Assembly: GCA_024291935.2 (NCBI GenBank)
Contig: CM044318.1
Coordinates: 80,486,001-80,550,000, forward strand
DNA from: Okapia johnstoni
Lineage: Eukaryota; Chordata; Mammalia; Artiodactyla; Giraffidae
Direction of reading: 5' to 3'
DNA: 64,000 nucleotides
Position numbers and translations under genes: made by a program. The notes beneath the pieces were generated by a model that was not told the origin of the DNA, did not search any database, and saw nothing but the letters and a program-made list of their open reading frames with translations. Of this stretch, positions 54,214-64,000 are shown piece by piece (position 1 is the first letter of the stretch; each line of letters opens with the position of its first letter).

Positions 54214-57200
54214 AAGGGGGGAGTGTGTTCTCCTCAGCCACTTTCCCCTCTTCTATACTTAAAAGAGACAAAATACCAATTACTATGTAATTAAATGAGC
54301 TCCTTCATTCAATTAGTTTGAAGGATTTACTGGTTTTTATGGGCGGGAGAAACCAGATTTTTAGGTTAAAGTAATTCTTCATGGCATTCCAGAGTGCCAG
54401 GGCTGGATGGGTTTAAGTGTCAACCAGTCTGTGCCAGTAGGTTGGGACCAGGGGGAGACTGGAGCCTCTTTAATGACCCCTCCGCACGTCTGTCACTGCT
54501 TCTGCCTTTCTCCAGCCTCACCCACCCCTCCTCCTATGAAACTGGCCACAAGAAAAGCTGATGTGGGTTGCAATATGGGTTGACTTTTTTTTTTCCTGAA
54601 TGTTCATACCCTGGGATTATTTTCACTTTCTGATGACAAAACACAGTTTACAACATTGCTGGACCGTCTTTAGTTAGTTAACTCAGTGTTTCCGAGGTTT
54701 TCACACCCTTTTCAGCAGTTGTAAAAGCCTTGAGCGGAAACGAATGATTATGAACAAACCCCAAAGAAGCTTTTTCCTACGAATGGCCAATAGCATTCAC
54801 TTTACAATGGAAAAAAAGAGATGGAGCCATTTCAGCTTGGGGAGGAGGGAGATCCCTACCTGGGCTGCCAGTCTCGTCCCTCCCAGAGGGGTGGGGTCAG
54901 AGCCGAGGCCCCCTCCTGGTCCCCTCACAGCTTGCTGAGACCAGGAAGGGCCTTGGGGTAACGGCAGGATTGTGTGAGCACCTCCCAAAGCTCTGACCTC
55001 TTCCTCTTGCCCCTGTCACCCCCACGCCCCCTGCTGAGATCTGGACCCCCCCCCCAGGGGGCTTTGCTGCAGGAGCAGAGGAGCTGTTCGCACACCCCAG
55101 AGTCACTGGCTGGGCTTCTCCAAACATCACCGGGCATGCAGACCCCTACCTCTAGTGATGTGACCACAGCACCCGCCACTTACTACGATAATGTGCCAGG
55201 ACTCTTGCAAGCAGCATATTTGAAGTCTCTTCAAAATTCTCTTTGGGCTCTCAAAGAAGAAATTAGGAAAAAAATGTTCAAAGGTAGCAGGAAGCTCTTA
55301 GATATTTATCTTCTTTGGATATTTTCTGGCCGGTAATTTGCACGGCACTTTCACCCTGGTCCTGACCCATCTGTTCAGTCATCAGTGCTGGGCCTTGAGG
55401 AGGGATGAAGGAAAAGGCAGACTTCCATCCTGCCCTCCTGAGACCCGTCCGTGATCCAGTTAGGGACAGAAGTCAGCAGAACAGAGCCTCAGAACCAACC
55501 CCAGGCACTCAAGAGACCATCTTTTCAAAGTCTTCATTTCCCAGGAAAGGAAAAGTCGGGGAATTTGCCCCAAATCATAGTTGACTTTCAAGTCTGACAA
55601 ACAGGGCATTTGGAGGAGGTTATATGTAGGCAATGAAGCTGATAACTGGAAGCTGAAGCCATCAGCTACTTTAGGCAAACAAAGTTAGAAATAGAAAGTA
55701 ATACTCTTTCTCCAGGTAGAGCTGGGTGTTCAAATTTCATTAAAGTTTGGGTCTAAACATGTAAGATGAAAATGATGTACTGAGGCAATTATCCAGATAC
55801 TTAAGGTCCAAACTCCCAGGTCCTTTGCCTCAATTACTGAAATAACTGAGGCAAAAAATGAGCATATGGCTCATTCCAGGACTAGCTGCCTCCAGTTCTC
55901 CTCTCCTCTGGGGCGGCGGGGTTGGAGGGGGTGGCAGTCAGAGGCAGAGCCAACAGTGGTGGAGACTAGTCACCACTTACGCGCAGTTCCTGGGGAGCAG
56001 GGTGGTGGCTACGCACACAGGAGCCGACCAGGTGGCCAGGGCCCTTGTCCTGGCCCCACAGCCTGACCCCAAGCCCACTCCAGTTCCCCAGCTGAAAAAA
56101 GAGGGTGATGATGATAACGTCTCGTCTAACAGAATTGCACAAAGGACTGGATGACCCATGGAACGCTCTGAGCAAGAAGCCTGGTATCCCCAAGGGCTTG
56201 ACTGGTTGGCCACTACCTTTATTATATTTATCATCATCATTACCATTATTCCTATTACCACTTGTTCTTAGGACTTGTGTTTAGTAAACATGTTGGGATG
56301 TCTCTGGTCTGGTCTGTGTCATGCCACTGCATGTTTCATTCTGGCCTCTTCTAGAAAGCCAGCTCGCTGAAATGCATCAGAAATGCATTACTTCGCTGTC
56401 TGTTGCAACAACTGATCCTTCATATTCTAGTACAGAAAGAGAAGATCAAAGCACCTACATTTATTTTAATGTCTTCTAAGCTGGTTGAAAAAGAATCACT
56501 GCACTCTTATTAGAAATTCTGCTTTCATATCACCTGTCTTGATAGCCCTACTCTTACAAAAAAAAAAATCAGAAAGGCAGAGGAAACAATTATTCTTTTA
56601 AAAAGACCTTATCTTGTAAAAAACTGCAGAGCATTGCATTGTAATAAGAAACATAAATTCGAACAATAAAAAAAGAGGATCATTTTTTTATTTTCAGCAT
56701 TAGGTCTGATGGTATTTGGGGTCCCAAGCCTACAAAGATGGCAGAGCAAAGAGAAATGCAAGCTGGGAAGAAAGTGTCTGAACAGGTCTGAGCATGTCCC
56801 TCTCTGGGCTAAGCCACAGGCAGACATGAGTGGGGCCTGACCAATCAGGGTGGGGACTCTGCCTCTCAGAGCTGAGATGTCCCATGCCACTGCACAGACA
56901 TTCAGCTCGGTATCGCGTCCCACAGGCCCCACCTCGGAGGCAGTGATCTGAAATATGGGTTCCTCCAGGCAAAGGTGCAAACTCCCAAACCAACATCTCG
57001 CTTGCTTTCCCACATCCCATAATACTCCCAAATACAGGGAGAATCAGGTTCATCTGAATTCTGCAAGTTTAACTCTAGCACCAGTCAAGGCCACACAGAC
57101 CATACAAACAGCCAGGAGACGCAAGAGTCTTGTGAAGTTCAAGTTCACCCTTGCCGTTTTCAGACACCATCTGTGGGTGTGAAGGGTGTGATCCTGCAGG

Positions 57201-58574
57201 AGTCATGAGGGCTGGTCCTGCGAGGTTGGGTGGGGGAGCCCAGCGGCTCTGGTGGGGGTGAAGGGTGTCTCCACCACACCCAGTGACAGAAGGGGAAACC
57301 CTGACAAGCAGAGCGCAGGTCTGTGGCCTGGGTTCAGAGGGCAGGGGAGCCAGGTGTTTCCCCAGAGACCAGCAAGACCGCAGGACTCATGAGTGTATGG
57401 TTTCAGGTTGTAGAAATCTGAGTGACCGACACTGAAGAGGCAAGGTAGAGAAGACCACCAGTTACACCAGTGTCCTCTCGGGAGCTCCTGCCAAGGGATA
57501 CCTGAGCACAGAGACCAGCTTAGCTCCTCCCGAGCCCACCAGCTCATCCCTGCCTAACCAGGGACCTCCGAGGGAAGCTCTGTTTCTTACCTCCTTCATT
57601 CCTCTACTTGGCCTTCTAACAAAAGGCACTGGGAAATCACTGTCTCCCAAAATTGATGTAAGACTCTATAGAGCACAAGATAAAATAGCTTTCACCCCAG
57701 CCCCAGATCTGCAGAATCTACTGCAGGCAGGGCAATGCAGTAGGCACTCTCTCCTATTCACTTTCAAGCCTCAAGCCAGTGGCCACAGATATTCCTTCCT
57801 TCCAAGCCTCCCTTATGTAGCCACGGCCGTTGCTGTGAATTAGGAATTTGATGGAACAAGGGCAGCACTCACTCCTTGGCACTCAGCCAGGGCTGGCCCT
57901 GTAGGACTCTGCATTCAAGGACTTCTAGAATCCTTTCTCCTTTTTTCCTGTCCATATCATGGACAAAACATGCCCGTGGTGACAACATAGGGACGCCTGG
58001 GAAATGCCAGCGGCGTCTTCTCACTGCTTTGAACCCCCCAGTCACCCTGAACATCAGCCTTGGGGGAAGAAAAAGTTCCTTCTCTGCCTTGAACACAGTG
58101 GGGGAAAGTCTGGCTGGTCAGGCTACACAAAAGGAGAGAGTGGGCAGAACCGGTTGGTTCTGGGACTGAACCCATTTGCAAATAAAATCTAAGTGGTGGC
58201 TGCTCTCCCTTCTTGTCCCTGCTCCAGGAGGAAGGAACCCCAGGCCAGCCACTTCCATCTCAAGGATCAGCCTGGAGGCTCTGCTTCAGTGAAGACACCC
58301 TAAGGGCAGTGACTAATTGCTGGGGTCTTCCCCATTCCCAAGTTCAGGCACAAAGACTGGCTCCCAGTGAAACATGACCATGGGGTGCAGAATCCCAGGA
58401 GGGAAGGACATCTCTCTGGGGCGTCACAGGGACTCTCTCTACTCAGATCCCAGTTTATTCATTCAATGCAAACCTGTGAGACAGTCAGCAGTTATTCCCT
58501 AGGGTCTTTTGTGGGGAGAGGACCAAAGGGGCGTCAGTCTCACGGTATGTTTGTTCCAGGCTCTTATTTCAACA

Positions 58575-59070
58575 TTCAGGAGACTCATATGCTGCTGGTG
58601 TGAACTGTACTGGGGACAAAAGCTTGGAAGACTAGCCACATCTATGTATACTGAGCACATTGTTTCCCAAAGACCAGTGACTCTACTCGTAGGTCCATGT
58701 CCAGCAGAAACGCATCCTCACGCTGAACAAGGGCATGTACTAGAATTAGGATGCTCCGAGCCCCAGATGTAAGGCCAAACTAACACTGCAACACCAGGGA
58801 AGATTCTCACAAATGCAGTACTGAGCGCAAGAAACTAGACACAAAAGAGAACATTCCGCATAGTTCCATTTATATTAAGTACAAAGAACAGGCAGAGGCG
58901 GTGGAGATAAGGATGGTGATCTTGCCTGACTGGGGGCTGGTGGGCGGTGGTCAGTGAGTAGAATGGAACCGGGCGATTCTGGGGTGTGGTTTCCACACTC
59001 GACCGAGGTGCTGGTTACACAGGTGAGTTCTGTTTGTGCAAGTCCATCAAGCTGTGAACCTTTGCAGATG
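58575..59070 (+). mobile_element. Old L1 3' fragment
   Basis: 'gctgctggtgtgaactgtac', 'agaaactagacacaaaagag', 'agttccatttatattaagta' and 'ggtgctggttacacaggtga' appear in the order of the remembered L1M 3' consensus, with internal deletion. Confidence 0.7.
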
Positions 59071-59478
59071 CTCTCCGGTTAGGTCTGTTATACTCCATGG
59101 GAGGGAAAAGCTCATAGAAAGAAGAAAGAATGGGTGGTGGTAGGTTTCCGTCCCATAAGAAACTAAGATAGAAGCAGAGGGCACACAGGAATTTGACTCG
59201 GGCATGAACACGCCCATACAATTCTGCTGACTTCCTTTCAGAGGCACCAAACCAAAGCCACCTCTGCTCATAACCACTCAGGGCTGATTTTACGACCCAC
59301 GTCTCGGTCCGGAGGCTAATGACCTCCAGTTCCCAGAGTCGAAGGGTTTCCAGGGTCTTAAAGGGTTCTTCTCAGGGTGGACTTGGCAAGGAGGCTGCAA
59401 GCCCCAGTCCTCTTGGGCCATGTCGTGGGGCCAGTTCAGCCTGGCAGCCACCTGCAGGCTGGGCAGCCAGAAGGTCTT

Positions 59479-59691
59479 AGTGTCAGCGTTGGTCGCTCAG
59501 TTGTGCCCGACTCTTTGCAACCCCATGGACTGTAGTCCACCACACTCCTCTGTCCATGGAATTCTCCAGGCAAGAACACTGGAGTGGGTGGCCATTCTCT
59601 TCTCCAAGAGAACCTTTCCGACCCAGGGATTGAACCCAGGGCTCCCACATTGCAGGCAGATCCTTTACTGTCTGAGCCACCAGGGAAGCCC
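59479..59691 (-). mobile_element. Bov-tA SINE
   Basis: This is a nearly full antisense copy from gtgtcagcgttggtcgctca to gagccaccagggaagccc. Confidence 0.92.
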
Positions 59692-60369
59692 ATGAGTTTT
59701 AAAGTGAGAAGGGAACACGCTCTTTGATCTTGGGGAAAGTTGGCCACTGTGCAATCCCACCTGGTGCCCAGGGGACAAGAAGCCCACCACATTCTGAACC
59801 TTAAAGAGAGAGACCCCAGGTCCTGGCACGTCACTCGAGGTCACCATGACCACCCCTGTCACTGTCCCAACATCACAGACTCTGCCCGTCCAGGAGACCT
59901 TGTAAGCCATCCCTCCCTCCTCTCTGGGCTCAGAGCTTCCCGTGCCCTAGTCTTCTCCCAGCTCCCTCCATCACTCCCTGGAACTCTCTGACACCTCCCT
60001 GGACCCTTGGCCACGCTGGCTCAGTGCACCAACGGGCACGCACACACAACACCCTTGCCCTTTGTCTCCCTTTGGGCACGCATCACTGTTGAAATAAGTC
60101 ACTTGACTCAGTGTTTGTATCTCGTCCACCCACTAGAAACCAAGCTCCATGCAGGCAGGAACCAGGTATGTCTCAGCTACCACCAGCTCCCTGGTAGCCA
60201 GTTGTCTATTTCCTTGTCTGTGTCCATCTGTGGATTAAGGCTCAGAATGGGGACACCGAGGCATTTCCAACACCTGGCTGTCCATCAGTGTCATTTCTTC
60301 CTCTCCCTGACATCTTCTGTAGAAACAGTGGCGTGTAGCCACGAGGAAAGTCCTAGAACCAAATTTCAG

Positions 60370-60510
60370 CCCAGCCACCGCTGGCTGGTTGACCCTGGGC
60401 AAGTTGCCTAAATCTCTCTGAGCTTTATCAGCTTCTCTATAAACAAAGATCAGGTCATCTACCTCTCGGGGCTGGAGGGGAGACTGACTTATGTTAAGCG
60501 CTGACCACAA
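60370..60510 (+). mobile_element. MIR element
   Basis: 'gttgaccctgggcaagttgc', 'ctaaatctctctgagcttta' and 'gttaagcgctgac' fit MIR. Confidence 0.6.
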
Positions 60511-62355
60511 TCTTTACAGGTTCCCTCCATTTGAAGTCATCGTCCAAGAAAGCCAACTCGCAGCCCGAAACAGGGATCTGGACCCTGATTCATTCATTCG
60601 TCAGCAGGTCCCACGCAGTGTGGCTGGGCGAGGCATGGACACAGTGGGTGGACCCCACGGACAAGATCCCTGGCACTTCAGTGTTTGTGAGGTTTTGCAA
60701 AGGTAAGAGGTATTTGTGAGGTTTTGCACGTTCATCTTTTCGTGTTTCTCTCTCTCTTTTTGGTTTACGCGTCAATTTTTTTTCCCCAATAGTTTGAAAC
60801 CCAGCATTATTATTTAAGTTATCTAAACCTCCCATACCAGCTAATAAAGATATTGTGGGCTTTTCTTCCTGTTATTTTTCTTTTCAAAGTAAAAACAATG
60901 ACTGCGGATGTCTTCGCGGGGAAAATAAATAAAACCAGCTTTTGTTTGAAGACCAAGGTGTGATAACGTGTCATTTCCTGAGTGAGTCAAGTCCTGGCTG
61001 AGCATAACCTTGAATGGGAGGATGTGATTCCGGACACCCAGGTACCGCAGGCCGCCTCGGGCTCAGCAAGGGTAGACGTGGCCTCAAGAACCATTCCGAT
61101 TGCTGAGCAGCTCTTTCTCCCCAGCCAGGACCGGTATAAAAGACGGTTTCTTTCTGGGAGCATCACAGTCCCATTCAGACCCAGCAGCCTGTGACAGTGA
61201 AAGGCGAGCCCGGCGTCCCGGCTCCCTTTGAGCTCACACCCCGGGTGACCTCTGTACAAACTGAGAACAAAAGAGGGGGGAATCCACAGTAGCGCCCCGC
61301 ACCCCCCCACACCCCCAGACACGGCTTTGAAGAGCTGTCCTTAGGGATTCTGAGCGGAGCAACCCCCAGCCTCCTCCCCCAATATAAAATAACTTTAATC
61401 CTCATTCAAGATCTCCCGTTCCAATGTAAACCCAGCAAATCCCAGCTCTCGCCCGCTGGAACCTCCCCTCCCTTTGGCAGCCAGCCCCGGGATGCTACCT
61501 TCCGCTTCTCCACTGGCTTCTAAGAGGAAACAGGCACCCACTGAGCCCATACAAGCCCCAGCTCAACACTGGAGAGAACAAAGACTTCACACAAAGAAGT
61601 GGGCTTTCCAAGTCCTGCAGCCACTGGCTTCCTAGGAGAGATGCTTTGGCTGCCAGGGTCCGCTTCCTCGCCCAGATGCGCCATCCACCCCCTCCTAAAA
61701 CCACGGCTTCGCTCCAGGGCTGGGAAATGACGAGGCTGACCTATGGTGGCCTTGGAATCCTGGCCTCTCTCCAGGGGTCTTCCACTCAGCTGGCAGGGCA
61801 GAGCCTAAGCAGGGAACAACCAGAGATGAAAGTCCAGAGGGAAGGGGCTGGTTCTCTAAGGACCGAGGCCCCGGGGCTGCAAACAGAAACACACATAAAC
61901 CATTGTGAGATGCTCCAGTAGTGCTTTGCATCTTCTCCAAGTTGAGCTGCAGACAGTAGGAGTTTTGGTCCTCATGCCATCCATTCTGAAGAGCCCAAAG
62001 GTGGGTTTTTCCAGATTTCTGATGCACGGAATCTGAGAAAGCCACGTGAAATCCCACTCGCAGACGAGGACAATCCCTCTGTGTCTCGATTCAGCTCAGC
62101 AAGTCTCTCCTCAGCATGAATGGAGGTCAGGGACCCCACCAGAGCCGGCAGAGCAAACTAAGGTGATACGGCCCCAGCCCTGCCCTCCTGGTGCTCACAA
62201 TCTACTGTTCAGACAAGCTGCTGTAGGTCAAGGTGGTCTAGGATGGGCATGACACAAGCTGTTTCATGCCGGCTCCATGGGCCACAACCTGTGCAGTCAC
62301 ACAGGGCCTGGTGCCCAGAAGGGCACTTGGTTAATGCTCTGCTCTCCCAGTTTGA

Positions 62356-62537
62356 GAGAGTGAAAGTCGCTCAGTTGTGTCTGACTCTTTGCGACCCCAT
62401 AGTCCATGGAATTCTCCAGGCCAGAATACTGGAGTGGGTAGCCTTTCCCTTCTCCAGGGGATCTTCCCAACTCAGGGGTTGAACCCAGGTCTCCCGCATT
62501 GCAGGCAGATTCTTTTCCAGATGAGCCACAAGGGAAG
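62356..62537 (-). mobile_element. Bov-tA SINE with target duplication, cluster copy 1
   Basis: This is an antisense copy lacking a short internal piece after gcgaccccatag. cccagtttga flanks it at 62346-62355 and 62538-62547. Confidence 0.9.
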
Positions 62538-62570
62538 CCCAGTTTGAAGTTCTTAATAATTTTTTCATAA

Positions 62571-62755
62571 AGTGTTAGTTGCTCAGTCGTGTCCAACTCT
62601 TTGTAACCCCATGGATTTATAGCCTGCTAGGCTCCTCTGTCTGTGGAATTCTCCAGGCAAGAATACTGGATTGGTAGCCATTCCCTTCTCCAGGAGATCT
62701 TCCTGACCCAGGGATTGAACCTAGGTCTCCTGCATTGCAGGTAGATCCTTTAGGG
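62571..62755 (-). mobile_element. Bov-tA SINE, cluster copy 2
   Basis: This is an antisense copy from gtgttagttgctcagtcgtg to about ggtagatcctttagg; the tRNA-like head is cut short. Confidence 0.88.
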
Positions 62756-62887
62756 GCTTGCGTTTTTATGTTGTACTAAGGTCTACAAATTATAGCGCCA
62801 GTTCTGGGCTTAATGAAAGAGTAATACAACAGAGAAAGAAATCACATCCAAAGAGCTTCTCTGATTCCTGGTACATGTAACAGCTAA

Positions 62888-63066
62888 GACTCTGCAACCC
62901 ATGGACTGTAACCTGCCAGACTCCTCTGTCCATGGAATTCTCCAGGCAAGAATATTGGAGTGGGTTTGCATTCCCATCTCCAGGGGATCTTCCCAACCCA
63001 GGGATCGAACCAAGGTCTCCTACATTGCAAGTGAATTCTTTACCGGCTGAACCACCAGGGAAGTCC
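62888..63066 (-). mobile_element. Bov-tA SINE, cluster copy 3
   Basis: This is an antisense copy from caacccatggactgtaacct to gaaccaccagggaagtcc; the element's outer 3' part is missing. Confidence 0.9.
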
Positions 63067-63825
63067 AAAGTATTAAATATCAATACAAATGGATACTTAG
63101 AAAATGGCGAGGTGCCTGGGGTTTAATCCCATCATTGGGTTCAGCAGGGACCTTTCCAGGATCACTGCAGACTTAGTACCTTCCATTCTACACCAGGAGT
63201 TTCCACGAGCCCATTTATCATAGCTCTGATTCATCACAGTATCTTCTCTAACGCAGCTCAGCCTGATGATTTAAAAAATACGGGGACCTTTAATTTATCA
63301 AGCTAATGTGATTACACAGCCATCCCACAGTCTAGCCATCTCACAGGCACTCAAGTGGAGGCCCCTCCTATGAAATTTATGATCGGAAGCTTGCACGCTT
63401 CCAGCCCCTTTAAATGGGAAAATCTTTACCGTAGTTGAGGGATGAACTCATTCCACAATCTGGAAAAAAAAAAATCAAGCCCTTCCACAAGTGCCCCGCT
63501 CTGTTAGTTTTTACCACTCGTCCCCAGACAGCGAGGTTTAAACACCATTTACCAAAAAGCTTAATTTTAACCCATCTTTACGGAGGATGCAAAATCTATT
63601 ATGTATCTGCTGATAATGCCTGCGCATCTCTTGCTGGTGGCATCTGGTAAGTAATGCTGCCCATGAGGCTGACCAGGAGCAGCTTCATAAGCACCTTCTG
63701 GTTATTACAAGCATCACTCTGACCCAGAGCTGAATGTAGGGGCTTCAGACATAGCAGGCTGCATGGGGGTTTTGCATCTTGAAGAAATCAGTTTGTATGA
63801 GGTGTAATTAAAATACACCAGAGCA

Positions 63826-63947
63826 AGGGACTTCCTTGGCCGTCCAGTGGTTAGGACTCTGCTTCCACTGCAAGAGGCTTGGGCTCAATCCCTGGTTGGG
63901 GAACTGAGATCCTGCATGCCATGCAGTGTGGTGAAAAGCAATAAAAT
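63826..63947 (+). mobile_element. tRNA-Glu-derived (CHR-type) SINE with target duplication
   Basis: This is a sense copy: gggacttccttggccgtcca, cttgggctcaatccctggtt, then the A-rich tail. The 16-bp flanks at 63810-63825 and 63948-63963 agree at 14 of 16 bases. Confidence 0.9.
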
Positions 63948-64000
63948 AAAATGCACTAGAGCATAATTCAATTGGAATGGGGGTTCCCCATCAAACCAAA

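Larger units (their letters stand above)
37973..64000. other. Upstream DNA, probably the intron before the first coding exon
   Basis: These 26 kb hold no protein match. By family knowledge CHST15 has a 5' non-coding exon far upstream, so this is most likely intronic. It contains many antisense Bov-tA SINEs, old repeats, and several AT-rich repeat-poor blocks (for example 43540-44060 and 63240-63650). Nothing was recognised at 38400-39200, 39420-40820, 42800-44270, 45080-45880, 46110-47780, 48730-50090, 53200-58570 or 60510-62350. No CpG island was evident. Confidence 0.5.

Noticed and set aside
61000..61500. Possible CHST15 promoter or first exon
   Set aside because: GC content rises modestly but there is no CpG-dense island or convincing donor; assigning an exon here would be a guess.
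62346..63066. Regularly spaced repeats as a CRISPR-like array
   Set aside because: The units are about 180-bp Bov-tA SINEs; the spacers are irregular and the DNA is a mammalian nuclear genome.

Overview
This is vertebrate nuclear DNA from a bovid ruminant (cattle, sheep or goat type; the species cannot be fixed from sequence alone). The evidence is split coding exons with GT-AG introns, many Bov-tA SINEs, tRNA-Glu (CHR-type) SINEs, and four 3' fragments of the RTE-type LINE BovB. These are mixed with older mammalian repeats (MIR, L1, MER5A, MaLR-like LTRs).

One protein-coding gene is supported: CHST15 (carbohydrate sulfotransferase 15, GalNAc4S-6ST), on the minus strand. Its complete coding sequence can be read as seven exons from the ATG at 37878 to the TGA ending at 4359. 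Exon lengths are 546, 340, 147, 157, 157, 148 and 191 nt. They sum to 1686 nt, or 561 codons plus stop, with no frameshift or premature stop. The product is a type II Golgi sulfotransferase: a cysteine-bearing cytosolic tail, one transmembrane anchor, a stem, and a catalytic domain with both PAPS-binding motifs.

Layout: 1-2165 is 3' flanking DNA. About 2166-4358 is the probable 3' UTR, with an ATTAAA signal at 2187-2192. The coding exons lie between 4359 and 37878, separated by introns of 0.65 to 18.3 kb. From about 37973 to 64000 is upstream DNA, probably the intron between the first coding exon and a 5' non-coding exon outside the window. No promoter-like CpG island was recognised there.

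No undescribed multi-gene system is present. The points most worth a second look are: a 12-codon upstream ORF whose stop overlaps the CHST15 start as ATGA; a SINE that appears to have carried antisense BovB sequence, framed by a 15-bp duplication at an L1-type target site 125 bp from an exon; a perfect five-unit heat-shock-element motif in an intron; a paired CxxC arrangement in the CHST15 cytosolic tail; and an AT-rich, repeat-poor block around 43.5-44.1 kb that may be a regulatory element.
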